Shown here in pieces: positions 1 through 11,944 of a stretch of 64,000 nt of DNA (position 1 is the first letter of the stretch; each line of letters begins with the position of its first letter). The position numbers and the translations under genes are program-made. This DNA is from Tubulanus polymorphus (lineage: Eukaryota; Nemertea; Palaeonemertea; Tubulaniformes; Tubulanidae), in assembly GCF_964204645.1 (NCBI RefSeq), contig NC_134028.1, forward strand, positions 8,659,001-8,723,000, in the 5' to 3' direction. The notes under the pieces are model-generated. The model did not search any database. It was given only the letters and a program-made list of their open reading frames with translations, and was not told the DNA's origin.

Positions 1-1262
1 CAAAAAGAAATAACTTAACAAGTCGACTTATGAAACTGAGCCTTATTTCATAGTTTTAAGTTTAATTTGATTATTGATTGTAGTTGAACAGCCATTTCAA
101 TCACTTCATCCTAAATGAAATCTTAATCATCACTGATGTTGACTAATGTAGACACGTTATTATATAAACACTATCCAGGATAAAGAGAAACAATCATTTC
201 AGAAAATTTGCGCTCAGAAAATAAACTCTGAATAATCATAAGAATATATTTACAAAAGAGTTCATATGTATTTTCTTTTTTTCTAATGAAAAAGAAAATC
301 AATATCATTTATTTCAACGGAAGGATCGAATATCTTAGCACACTGTCTACGAACTGGGGAAAAAGACCAATCGCGATGAGACAACTATCTGTATAGTTAC
401 GAAGAAGTAAATTAGTAAACTTAAGGCCGCGGAGGATATCTCTGTTAGGATGAGTTGGGTATACGGTTGCAGTAATCAGTAATAATGTGTCGACGTGTTT
501 ATGAAATTAGAGTTTGACAAGTTATCAGGGATATGGGTGACGTTACCCCTGGGAGATATTGGTGTACTAATCATATTCACGGTTTGATAGTTCAACTTGT
601 CAAAAATCTATAATGATAGTGACGGGAGCGAAAAGAAGAGAGGTTGATTAACGCGATTGGTTTACATTGACCACTTCTGTTGGGGCGATCAGTACATAAA
701 TTAACGAGGTAATTTTAGTCGCACGATTCTGGTTATTATGGCTCGGTTCTATGCAATTCATTCTATTATTATTCATTGAATAGGATACGCTAATATTCGA
801 TCAGTTGTCGTCGTCGTCGCTATGAACGCACGGATCGGCAGGAAACCGATGCGCAGTCAGTCTTCAGAATCTTACAAGATTTCATCGATGACCACGCTGA
901 AATACGTGAGCAATCCACAGTAGCATTTTCGGTACTTTCTTATTCGGCACCTCCGGATCTACGTATACAGTTCCATTGTTCTTAATCAATTGAAATTCTG
1001 TTCTTGAGTTTTTTACTTAACATGTGAATGAATGTCATTCACAAACAGTGTACTTGTTTATACTAAGAACAAGTTTTGAATTTTGAATCTGAATTTGTGA
1101 AAATGAGTACAACTCAACCATTCATATGTCTGTATGCAGCTTGATCTGACTGGTAAAGATTGGCTTAAATCTCATTAAGATTGGTGGTTTTAATCTGTTT
1201 GATTTGTTGACCAAAATAAGCTAGACTTTCGTCCCTTGTGAAAAGAGCCATTTTACGATCAG

Positions 1263-1545
1263 AATATGCATGCATACGAAAACATATTACGGTACTTTCT
1301 TAAAATCAATATGCTGTCCATGATTATCAGAATTAATAATAAATCTAAAAGATCTCAATTTAGTGAAAATAAGACTTTATCACTTATCCATGTGGAAAGA
1401 ACCTTTGGCGTTAAGAGTATGCATTCAAAACATATTACGGTACTTTCTTAAATCAATAGGTAAAGCTGTCCTTCATGAACGGAATGAAAAAAAACATATC
1501 TAAAAAGATCTCAATTTAGTGAAAAAAACTTTTCGTTTACTTCCA
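1263..1545. repeat. Tandem duplication, two units of about 148 bp
   Basis: The block reading catattacggtactttctta starts at 1283 and again at 1431. In both units it is followed by a segment with aagatctcaatttagtgaaa. The units have diverged by small indels. A short piece of the same motif, cggtactttctta, also occurs near 930. Confidence 0.75.
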
Positions 1546-2677
1546 ATCTCTTGTTCTATGGTTCTATCTATCGGTGAGCCCCACGAGACGACAGCTGGAA
1601 TTTAAACCTGATTTTTCACCCGTTTCAAATGAAGTCATTACAGACTTCAATTCAGGCGGGAATAAAATCCTCGATAGATTTTCTGTTTGAGCTGTCCGCG
1701 CTTTGCCGGCAGTCGACGCGACGCTTATTGGTGGATTCACTTTGAATCTGGTTACAGTAACAATCACATTACAACGCAAATCCTAGTTAAATGTCGTTCG
1801 TTCGGCAGTTGACATTGCGAACCATTTTGCGCAATAATCCTCTAAGAGCCATTGTATTCACATTACACGACGATTCGCACCCGGCGTCAAACACCCGGTA
1901 ATCGCGAACACTAATTACCGAAATTAGCCGTTGGAAATCGAATCCTGGTTGGATAAAAGACAATTATCGTTCGCTAGCTATGATGGCTGGATTCAATCAT
2001 TTCTGCCGGCGACGCTCGACACAAAATTCGATTGTTGGCAACAATTTACGAGCGTTGATCAATCAACACGGGATTACCGGTGTTTTAAATAATCATATTT
2101 CAAGTGACATTATTGATGGATGATAAATGAGTTGACATCCGAGGAATCAAACGATTTACGTTTTTCCGACGGTAGTGGCGCCATGGTTTCGATCGCCTGT
2201 TCAGACTGCCGACTGCCGAGGACAAATTTTCCGAAACCATTTTTATTTGAATTCCAACAGTGATTATATTTTTTCTGGTGTGAGAAACCGGGTTATTTTT
2301 CGGTTGTCGTCGTGTGAAATTAAAGTACACAAACTAAAATGGTCTCAACTACTTTTTAGTTCCGAATCAACAATTTATGATTAAAGTATCCACGCTTATT
2401 TTTGAATCATACACCGAAGCCATTTTATCAACATTTAAGGGTAAACAAAGTTGATACCAATTATTGTTTCTCCGTCTACTGAGCTGAAAGGTGATCCGAC
2501 CGGCCACATATCAACCCTGTACATAAGGTTTTTACACAATATTACATAACAAGGACCATTTTTTAGCCTTACAGACAATTTCATTCTTCCATTCGTATTC
2601 ATTTCAATTGGTTATCTTCGATCGACCTACACTTGTAACTCCGTCTTTATATCTGGGCCCGGTTTTATATACTTCCA

Positions 2678-2752
2678 TGGTATTAACTTTAACCCGGGGG
2701 CTAACTCAATTCATTTTCAGTCGAGTTAACCCCCGGGTTAAAGATAATACCA
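2678..2752. repeat. Foldback hairpin element, GGCCGG family
   Basis: The arms at about 2678-2706 and 2723-2752 are inverted copies, with tggtatta at the outer end and taacccggg inside, around a short A/T-rich loop. An element of the same design lies at 43968-44077, sharing the arm sequence, the loop word aattcatttt and the outer gtttta. This suggests a mobile miniature inverted-repeat family. Confidence 0.75.
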
Positions 2753-3093
2753 GTCTAAATACGATGTATACGTAGATTTTCTTCCATTTCCAACATATAT
2801 ATCGGGCGCCCAAGACCAATGACTTAGCAGTTAATACTGACTTTTTGCTTCACCTTCAATTCAGAATTCAATTTATTTAATAAGAAAACGTGGTATGAAA
2901 ATAATTTACAAATCAAACGAAAAACAAAGCAATCGTATAGAATAGGATTGAGAAGGCTTCCTATAGCAAGAACCCATGCGTAAAAAAGAGCAAAACAAGA
3001 GAAGAGTAAAAAGACAACGAATAAGAAGAGGGAGATTGATAACTACGTATAGTACGTATGATTAATGAACAAGTGTAAATTACAATTCCCAAT

Positions 3094-3142
3094 CTGCGAT
3101 AACCCTAACTGTAACGGTAAGAAACAGTTAGGGTTATCGCAG
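3094..3142. repeat. Perfect 19-bp inverted repeat with 11-nt loop
   Basis: ctgcgataaccctaactgt at 3094-3112 is exactly complementary to 3124-3142. The arm contains the telomere-like word ccctaa. It could be a transposon end or a structured-RNA stem. The sequence does not decide between these. Confidence 0.75.
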
Positions 3143-3199
3143 CTGGCGGTGACAATGTTTTAGTAACCTACTTGCTTGCGACAGCCGATATAACTATAA

Positions 3200-3249
3200 T
3201 GACGTCACGCGAATACTCACGTGATACATATATAGGTTACGTGACGTCA
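3200..3249. promoter_or_regulatory. Paired CRE palindromes with an E-box between
   Basis: TGACGTCA occurs at 3200-3207 and 3242-3249, with CACGTG at 3218-3223 between them. TGACGTCA is the full CREB/ATF site and CACGTG the canonical E-box for bHLH-ZIP factors. I could not identify a gene that this cluster serves. Confidence 0.4.
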
Positions 3250-5190
3250 CGGTGTGTCATATTGGCGTCGTATTACCAGTCAAGCGGAAGCAGCTAACTG
3301 AAGTAAAAAGTCGCAATATGACGGTTTGACCATTCGAGTAAAATGATTATTTGACGGACAATATGGCGCATGCGAGCCAGATACGTGTGACATCCGTGCA
3401 TGAACTCCATACATGCACCACGACGGTACATCTCACCTTCTGTGCGATCAGTTCCACCATGGACTCTAAAATTCGTCCTAGATTCCATGGTTCCACTGAC
3501 AGGGTCAGGCCCCATCGCCATATTACGTCCCCCCGGTCTTTTCATACCTCCCCGTTTACCTTTGGGAAGGTCACCGCCATCACCTACATGGGGGGTATTT
3601 GATGCTGATCTGATTTGTAACCGATGCTCAGTAATGAGTGGTTAATTAACCACTGATGGAATCAGGGAATCTCGTGTCTGTAGCTAAAATATTCAGATGA
3701 AGTCCTTTTAATTAGCCTCTTGCAAGATTAAATCTGAAGCCGGATTCTATTACCCAGTCGCACAGAACTACCGGTAATTGTGTTTCCTTCAATGAGCACT
3801 GGCGAACAAACAGTAATTAGTCAAATGAGGCTACTGCGGCAACTTAAAGTAGACGTTATGGGACGCCTTCTGTGTATTAATTACAGCCTACGGAACGCCG
3901 TCTGCACATTTAAACTTGAATCGTACGTTTTTTGGATTTCAATTGTTGAATTTACTTTTGAGTTTAAGAAAGCGTAGACAAAGTAATCTAATATATGCTA
4001 AATGCTAAATATATATTCTATGAATCGATCCCATGATCCCACGATACCTTGCAGTTGCCCTTTTTGCAAATAATATTCTTCTATTCTGCACTTTTTGGGT
4101 TTCTCTATCCCCTCCCAAATTCCAAATGCTAGGTACCGGGCCCTGGATCATTTTCCATAACCTTGCGTTTCTATTTGTTTCTAATCTATTTGAACGCTTT
4201 TATAAATCGATATTTCTTTTCGAATAGAATGACTAATATGTGTTGTAAGTAATAAATCTCAAGATCATCGTTCTGATGTTTTGTTTATTTCGCATGATTG
4301 CTTTTTAGCGCAAGAATCATTTGGTCATCTGATAAAGTCGCTCATTACCGAAATCGTCTCAATTTTTGGGTTTCAGTTTGTATTTTATATTCACCAATAG
4401 TGTAAGTCGCCATTTGGATAAGTCGTCAACGATCGGCCCAAAGACGGTTGAATGACTTTGAGTCTATCTGCATTTTATCGTGACGGCGGTCTTATCAAAC
4501 GATCCAAATTTCAACAACTCAGTAGCTTAAAAAAAATCAGCACTGGTATAATCCCCACGAAGACCACGAACAGATCGAGTTTCTCCGGTAAATCGTTCGG
4601 CAATGCTCGGTAAATACCGTCACTTCCGGTACGCCAGGAAAATTAATATCAGAAAGGAAAAACATTAATTTGCGGTAAAATGTAAATATTTGCTAACGAT
4701 CATTAGTGGCACACGCGATATCGCAGACAAAGCTGGAACAATATTCTATAACCATACCGACGTTAAAGGACCAGCGATCGGTTTCATGGTGACTCCTAGA
4801 ATCTTATAATTGAAAATGCCTTTTAGTCTATATATGCATACACTATACATGTATATCCTCGCTACATTAAGTTATGATCTACCTGATAAAGAAATATACA
4901 GAAAGGCGAAGGAAGGTGGTACGGTACCTTCATTTCCCAGGCCGATAACGTGATTTCATCCCCTTAAATTCATCTTGTGACCTATCGGCTTTGATAACGG
5001 TTTTTGTTGAAGGGGGAAACATACCAAATAGATAATGAAATCGGCAGCAGTTAAACTATGAAATTAACACTACTAGCAGGAAATAACCAATAACCACGTA
5101 ATACTCAATCAAACTTGACAACGGGAAATGAGAGACTGGTTGCCGCTGTGTTTAGACAACCGAAGACATGTTTCACTGACAAACTTTGTA

Positions 5191-5974
5191 AGGCTGGCTT
5201 ATGTCGACAAGCAACGCGACGCCTACCGACGCAACTGGGTTTATCGCCGATTAGCGGCAACTAGCGGCCTACGAGAGGCCGCCAGTTGCTCCTCAATCGG
5301 TTCGACATAAGCCGGCTTGCGACGGCAACGCGACACCTACCGACGCCTACCGACTCGTCGCAAGCCGTATCCGGCTAGTTGCCAATGTTCTACTCCGGCC
5401 TACGGTAGGCGGGCAGTTGCCTTCGATCGCAGCCGACATAAGCTCATCTGCGACGCGACGGAACTGAGCGCAGGGGTTCCTGCCAATGAGAGACCGCATG
5501 TACATAGCACAAATTATCACCACTAGTTAGCGTAATTCGTAATTAGTCATAAAATTTTCAAATTCAAGTAGTTCAAAACGTAAACCAAACCTTCAGCACG
5601 GCAGAGGACTGGACCGAAGATCTAGAAACGAAATTGGTAGAATTATGGTGTGAGCGGCCATCTTTATAGATGTCGCTAGCACGTTGTATTCTGAAAAATC
5701 AAAGTCTTAAAGAAATAGCTTTTCTAATAGAAATATATTTCCTAATAATTCAGATTTATTCTCAAAATGCTTATCACGTGACCATTTGAGCCGTTGCAGT
5801 TGCTAGTAATCGCAACCGACATAAGCAGGGAAGCAACTGGGAGGATCTCATATCCCGCTAGTCGGCCTCAGTTGCTGCGAATCGGAGCGCAGTCGACATA
5901 TAAGCTGGGCTGCGATCGCGGTTGCTATCAGTTGCGTCGGTAGGAGTCTGTTGCTTGTCAACATAAGCCAGCCT
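5191..5974. mobile_element. Non-autonomous inverted-repeat element flanked by TA
   Basis: The ends are inverted copies of about 48 bp (left aggctggcttatgtcgaca; right the same inverted), differing at a few bases. TA dinucleotides at 5189-5190 and 5975-5976 fit a TA target-site duplication as made by Tc1/mariner-type transposases. No transposase frame is present. The interior repeats variants of agttgc and cgacataagc in both orientations, so the element looks nested or internally amplified. Confidence 0.8.
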
Positions 5975-7081
5975 TAAGGATTACCGAAGAATGCTTTCGG
6001 TATTACTAAACCTTTAGTTCCCTAAACCTAAGACCTTATCAGGAAGTTCTTAGACACCAATATATAATATATGTGTCCTGATTTCAGTCACGTGACTCTA
6101 AGCCAAAAGCGCGGACGGTGATTCTTCCGGCCTTACCCTGATCATCCCTTCGTTAACCCCAAAACCGAAATGTTTCGATGTGGAGACCATATGATTATGA
6201 TTCACATCAGAGTTTTCAGGACATAGGTTGTTTTCAAAAGCTATGAAGTTTTTTCCAGCAGTGCTGAAATCAACTGTTGAAATCAACTTAAAACAGTTCT
6301 TTTTTTCTAATCAATTTGAAATTTGTGGCCTGGATCAGCCACTAACGATTGCTTCGACTTTATTCTTTATTTTGACCGATTTAAGAAATCGTATTCTTGT
6401 CTTCATTAGTCTGGCCCCCTCCCACATTCCAGGATGAGATGCTACCATTTGTTTATCGTTTTTTCAAGCGGTGTCAACATCAAGTGCCGTATGACGTAGG
6501 TCAGTCGCGCACTTTTATCGTGAACACCTGTGTCAAGCCGATAAAATCAATATGGTTCCATTAGAAACAAGCAACGCATATTGAATACACGTACAACAAT
6601 GATCGATAATGATTTATTTGTTATGTGCCGGTCGTTTTCTCTAATTAAAATAGCTGTGTCATAGCGTCATGACAACAAAGTCATTGTTGGTTACGGAACA
6701 GGCTGTAAGTGTTATATATGAGGATACATTGTAGTTCGTCATTGCAGAACTAGAGGGAGTTGCTACAGCTGGCCACCTTTCGAAGGTAGGCCATTTTTCA
6801 GAAAATATCATACGTACTTGATTCACACCTATATCCATTCGAATAACCTTTCTACGTATTGCCCATACTCATCATCTTTTTCTCGAGTCAAAAACGAGTC
6901 AAATGGTTATGCTTCACGAATGAGTACCAGAGAAATCCCACAATAATTCAGCCTAAAGATGTAAAGTTCTTGAATAGAAATGTACGTGACCGGTTTTTAT
7001 TCGAGCAACGCTTCGGCTAAGACTATCAGCCATCATCATTCGTACTAAATTGATTTGATTTTTCTTGTAATATTCATCTTG

Positions 7082-7395
7082 CACCAGGGGTGTCCAGGCT
7101 GGGAGGAAGGGGACCTCGGGCATGACAAGGGCACTTTATTTCTCGTGCAGGGGTGTCACGGCGAGCGCAGGCGCGATGCCCTTGCTGGGTAGTCTTGGGG
7201 CCTCCCCCAGAAAATGTAGAAAATTTAGGTACATTTTTATGCACTTTTACTGCTTCCAGATTAAAGTACTATGGACTTTTGTCATAGATCAATGCCGTCG
7301 AGTTGAATTTTTTGCATGTGATTTTCAAAAGGGCACTTGGTCATAAAAGGGGTTTTGAACCCGAATCCCCCCCCCCCCCCGGAACCGCGCCTGTA
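7082..7395. repeat. Dispersed repeat ending in a poly-C run
   Basis: The segment begins with a ccaggggtgtcc motif, contains agggcacttt words and ends in a C run with ggaaccgcgcctg. These resemble ends of the 'aggggcggatc / gtgccc' type repeats seen elsewhere in the window (25575, 31440, 49728). Exact borders are uncertain. Confidence 0.4.
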
Positions 7396-8454
7396 GCACG
7401 GATATTGTGTATCTTCTCGACCTAACACGGATGAGTGTTCTTAATAGGACACGTTCTACTCCAACCGTTTAGAGCATCTCACAATATGACCACATTCGAC
7501 GCAACATTTATATTTGTCAAAAATGAATTATACAGTTAATCGAACGCCAACCTATAAACTTATCGTAGGTTGCCTGAATAGGACTCATCAATTTGTTGGG
7601 ATGCTCAACGATACATTGGGAAAAATCTTGAAATGACAAATGAAATAGAAACCACAAAATGTCCAAATCTGGACCAGTTGACGCTAAGGCTCCATCGCAG
7701 TGCATTATAAATTCTATTATTGTGTAAGGTTCTATATATTCTGGTTGGTCGAGATAATCAGCAAGGCTTTTCAATCAATACCCCTGCTGTTTCCAATCGT
7801 TAAGGAGATAATAATCTTTAAACAATGATGAATATTGGATAGAATAACAACAACTCGCCCGGTGTTGAAACATACAAAACAATATAAATCTATTCAAAAA
7901 GTAAGTAACAAACGTATAGGCCTACTTGGAAAAATAGTGTCAGAGTTGAAGAAGTAGGCCTACCGGTCTATTGCAGAAGTTAGAGAAGAATATTGTGACG
8001 GTGTTTAGAAAAAACCGGCCATATTGGAAATCATTCGCTAAGTGTAGATTGGCCGGAATCTACAAAAGTACGTAGGTTGCGGATAAGTTCCTAGTGGTTT
8101 TTTAGACAAAAGAATGATAAATGAAATACAAACCCTGCGGAGTGTGCGTGAATGAACTTCTCTCGCTCTTTGGAAATCGAAGGGTTAATAAAACAACAGT
8201 ATATTATTCAGTATTTAATGACACCTGTGCTAATATATGTAGTTAGAGCAGTAATAGTCCTAACGCATCATTTACCCGTGAAATAGCTTGGAATTAAACG
8301 AGAGAGAATGGATTATTTCAATATTTGCTAAATATATACGGACCATCATGTGTAGGTATTTTATAATCAACGCTTCAACGCTTTGTAACGCTTCAACAGG
8401 GGAGCCACTATCAGTTTTTAAACTGCATGGGGTTAGAATTACGGTGATACAAGC

Positions 8455-8665
8455 GGAACCGCCACTTTGCACCGTATCCGCCGAAACGAGTATTTCTGTA
8501 TCCTTGATGTTGCCTTGAATGTTCTTAAAAATCCTAAATTTTGAAATTCGAAGCTGGATAGGGGATAGGGGATAGTGTCCTTGACCTTTTCAGGCAAAAT
8601 ATTTATGAAATTTCTGGAATGTGAAGAAAAAACTGAATTTGGAACTAAAAATGCGGAACTTGGAT
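8455..8665. repeat. Dispersed repeat, copy 1 (other copy 57575-57785)
   Basis: This segment matches 57575-57785 in order: tccgccga, atttctg, tccttga, tgttctta, then atttatgaaatttctggaat and atgcggaact. Divergence is considerable. The 89-codon - strand frame over it is therefore better read as repeat than gene. Confidence 0.6.
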
Positions 8666-9313
8666 TTGAAAATCCAGATCGTCGGGTCGTCCGTACCCCT
8701 ATATACATCCCCGTCTGCTGATGTTCATTACAGCTATTTTACTAGAATATAGCTGTAATGATTGAAAGTTTGTTGGGGGTTTGAATTCAGACGATCTGCA
8801 AACAAATTTATGAAATCATCGCTTATAAAAGATACAGTGTATACCCGTGTCTCTCCGTCGGCAGTGATTCCCACAACTATTCGAGCACGGTTATGTGGAA
8901 AGGGATTCGAGAAAATCTGAAAAATGAGGAACTCAAACACTTCAATTCCCCATCACACTCACACACAATTTCACATGGAGTCATAATTTCTAGAATCAAA
9001 ACAAGTATACGTGTAAGCCTACTGCGTACCGGTATATACATAAATCGCCGTAAATTGAAATCCGACTTTTTGTATAGTTTAAATTCACAGTAAATTCCCA
9101 GGGTCTAATCCTATACGTATCCTATCGCGAATAACATCATTGTATGGATATCTATGTTTTCAACGTCCATTTTGTAACAAAATGTCAAGAAGACAGCTAA
9201 GTACAATTCATTGTAAGAAAATCATTACACGTAGCCTATCTGTTGAAGACGCTTAAGAGATGTAATCAACCTCATTAATCATCTCATAATTGATTCATAT
9301 ATTTTTTCAAAAG

Positions 9314-9684
9314 GTGACCGATGTCCTCCGATGCCACTATCTGAGATATTGCATGACGTACTGAAATGCGGAGAGTTTTGTTTACACCCTGGTCATCGAT
9401 GGCGTCACAGACGTCCGACCTTAGCTTTCATCAGGCAGAAGGAGATGGATTTCGAAATGATTCATCGCGCCATAGAAAAACAGTACAGGCAAATGAAAGT
9501 GATTAGAAACCTGCAGACGAGACGCTCTTTGACCGGTGTCACTGTCGGTACAAGTGACGAAGCGTATATCGGCGATCTGCACTATTTCTATCCACACAAA
9601 TACAACAAAAAGAACGAACGAATAGGTATGAAACTATTGGATAATGAGATAATACACGAAATGATGAAGTCATTCAACCGATAA
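9314..9684 (+). CDS. Terminal exon of an unrecognised gene
   Basis: An open frame of 123 codons follows a plausible acceptor (pyrimidine-rich tract then ag at 9312-9313) and ends at the stop at 9682-9684. AATAAA lies 37 nt after the stop. The first in-frame ATG is at 9331, but the frame continues upstream to the acceptor, where a phase-1 junction would fit. It is therefore probably a last exon rather than a single-exon gene. The peptide is basic, with three cysteines near the start, a histidine/arginine cluster (GHRWRHRR) and a helical RAIEKQYRQMK stretch. I recognise no family. Upstream exons were not located. Confidence 0.5.
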
Positions 9685-9720
9685 TGTTACACCCGATGTC
9701 ACTATATCGACGTAAGAAAA

Positions 9721-9726
9721 AATAAA
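9721..9726 (+). terminator. Poly(A) signal AATAAA
   Basis: A canonical AATAAA 37 nt after the stop codon at 9684 supports a real + strand transcript ending here, immediately before the tRNA gene. Confidence 0.5.
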
Positions 9727-9734
9727 ATGCAATC

Positions 9735-9806
9735 GCCCGGTATGGGACTCGAACCCAGGACCCTCAGGTTAAAAGCCTGATGCTCTACCGACTGAGCTAA
9801 CCGGGC
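9735..9806 (-). tRNA. tRNA-Lys (UUU)
   Basis: On the minus strand the sequence folds as a complete cloverleaf. It has a perfect 7-bp acceptor stem (GCCCGGT/ACCGGGC), a 4-bp D stem with GTCGGTAG loop, an anticodon stem TCAGG/CCTGA with loop CTTTTAA giving anticodon UUU, and a TTCGAGT T-loop. It has no intron. One mismatch (C-T) closes the outer end of the T stem. The discriminator position would be G. It lies 51 bp beyond the stop of the convergent + strand exon. Confidence 0.95.
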
Positions 9807-10447
9807 TCGACGGAAATCGTCAATTTTATAAATATAATCAATTTTCTGCTCAAGCTGGCGCGCTTTAAACACTAACGAATGAATGAATATTTTCTTCCTA
9901 AACTCAGGGACACGAGAAAAATTTCTTTTTTTTCGAATAAACTGTATCTTGAAAGTGATAACTGATTATATTGCCTACTTAGGATGAAAATTACGAATAC
10001 CGTAAATATTTATTACGCACAAATCGATGACGTCAAAACCACTGACTTCCATTTCCGGGTTCTGATAATTCTTAATTTTCTGGGAGTTATCGCCGAATTT
10101 CTGCCATTAAACCGCGTTTTATGGCATCATGGATATAGTATCATCGATGTTCAGCCGCAGGGCTTCCGAGGGATACTCGGCAAGAGGAGGAAATGGTAAA
10201 TATTCCGTGTAAAACGGACAGAAGAGTGTTGAACTTGACTGACAGTGTCACCAGTGTTTACTGTTTACGTCGACCCTGCTTCGACTCGTTCAACAACAGT
10301 CACTAGCTCAATCTGAACATAGACATTAGACTTAGGCCGGTCATGATTGCCATTGGGTTCTACAGACTCTGGAATACCCTTCTATGGCGCACATGGGCTT
10401 GTCACATAAAGTTAGGGGTCCAAACTGGGACTGATATTCAGCATTTA

Positions 10448-11058
10448 TGCACTTTTCAATGGAAGTTCCCGTCTTAAGGGGGGCCAGGAAACGAAAATTA
10501 GCGATCCATAGCAAAAGGTGATCCAGCAAAAAAGGAGTGGATCGCATACCGGTAACAGCGCAGCTTTAGCGACTAGTCCTTGCGTACGGACCCGATCCAC
10601 AGTGTCGAATAGCGCCGACGTCCTCACCCGCAACGTCGATGCACAGCGCTAGCTAGCACCATCTTCAACAACGAACTTTTTATTTCCATAAATTCATATT
10701 TTTTTACTGTTTTTTTAGAGCTCAATTAGATCACTTTTTTCAAACATTGGTTTGTAATATTTTGCTTATGATATCGTTTAGAGAAATCGAATTTCAGATT
10801 TCTCACGATTCTCAAACTGCAGATATCTGGTGTTAATTCCCCGTATCCCACGGCGATCTGTGCGCACAATTCCCCGCATACTTAAGCGATCCATAGCGCA
10901 GGAATCCCAGTGTGTGTAGGCGATCCATAGCGCTACAGCAGCGATAAAAATAACGTTACCAGTAGCGGGGAAAAAGTCCCGATTGAGAGATCCTAGCACC
11001 GGCGCTAATTTTCGTTTCCCGGCCCCCCTAGGACGGGGACTTTCATTTACTGGCGCAT
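10448..11058. mobile_element. Foldback/MITE element with about 50-bp inverted ends
   Basis: Left-end ggggggccaggaaacg followed by aaaattagcg is matched in inverse at about 11001-11035 (cgctaattttcg then tttcccggcccccc). Homology continues outward to about 10448 and 11058. Copies of cgatccatagc occur near each end (10501, 10888, 10920) as subterminal repeats. No transposase was seen. Confidence 0.7.
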
Positions 11059-11482
11059 TATGTGTCATCACATTCGGCAAAAAAGCCTACGGCTACACCT
11101 GTCCCAAATCCTAGCCTGCTACTATTACCTACTTACAGATTACACATTACAGACTGGTAGGATAGGTACCACTTACAAAAGAAGAAACCCTGCTTGAATC
11201 AATAGCCCTTGTTAATATTTGATATTTCAGCATCCCTGTCCTGGGCATGTTGTTTGTCAAATCCCATCAGCCGGGACGATTGGAAACAATTTTAATGAAT
11301 ATTTAGGCCTAGTGCAAATTGGTCGATAATGGGTTAAGAAATTATGATTGATCGAAATGAGAATGAATGTAGATTCTCAAAATCTTAGTTCCCTTTTCTC
11401 GTAGGTGGTACTTAGAATACTGTTGTAAATCTACCGATTTTGGACCCAGAGTTTCACGTCACGAGCCCCTGTGGTTTTTATA

Positions 11483-11653
11483 CAATGGAACCTCGTTACA
11501 ACGAACTTCACGAGACCAGAAAATATGTGCGTTATAACCGATAGTTCGTTATATCCAGTATGAAAATAATCAAATTGTCATACCTGGGATGAAATTCTAT
11601 ATTTGTTGTATCCGATGAATCATTGTATCCAAGTTTGTTATGAGGTTGCACTG
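11483..11653. mobile_element. pogo/Tigger-like MITE with TA duplication
   Basis: The left end caatggaacctcgtta and the inverted right end (taacaaacttgg inside, ttgcactg outside) resemble pogo/Tigger-type termini. TA flanks both sides (11481-11482 and 11654-11655). It is 171 bp long with no coding capacity and ends 115 bp before the first SGSM3 exon. Confidence 0.7.
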
Positions 11654-11768
11654 TAGTTGCTTCTCGAATGATATGTACGAAATGGGAAATGGGATCTACT
11701 CTGAATTATGATAGGCCTTTTATGTTGTCCCGCGAATGAATGTTTTTATTTTCGATTTCCTTTTTTAG

Positions 11769-11944
11769 TTGATACTTTATCGGAGGATGAAGAAGACATT
11801 ATTATGAGCACCGGAGAAAGTATCAACGCGTCGGCAACTTTGACGTCGACCGAAAGCGATTTCATACCGACTCCTGGCGGCCCGTTTTCGGCTTTGACTC
11901 CGTCGATGTGGCCCCAAGATATTCTTGAAAAGCTAAGTCATCAG
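11769..11944 (+). CDS. SGSM3: SGSM3 exon 1 (first coding exon)
   Basis: The acceptor ttttttag at 11768 and donor gtgaga bound this exon, so a 5' non-coding or coding exon must lie upstream. The likely start is ATG 11804, leaving 35 nt of 5' UTR and 47 codons that end in phase 0. It encodes the conserved [13 protein letters not shown] motif. Confidence 0.88.

Larger units (their letters stand above)
1..9313. other. Left intergenic region, no gene recognised
   Basis: I found no exon I could support here. Open frames of 60-90 codons occur on both strands, but none shows a recognisable motif with convincing splice sites. Repeats, a hairpin and CRE palindromes within the region are listed separately. 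Upstream exons of the gene ending at 9684 may lie here unrecognised. Confidence 0.5.
9807..11768. other. Intergenic region before SGSM3
   Basis: The region contains a foldback element (10448-11058) and a pogo-like MITE (11483-11653). The SGSM3 promoter and any 5' UTR exon must lie here or further upstream, but I could not identify them. Confidence 0.45.

Noticed and set aside
3294-3645. Overlapping 81-83 codon frames on both strands
   Set aside because: The minus frame has Gly/Arg/Met-rich composition that looked protein-like, but I could not match a family or find splice sites. It may be a decayed processed copy.
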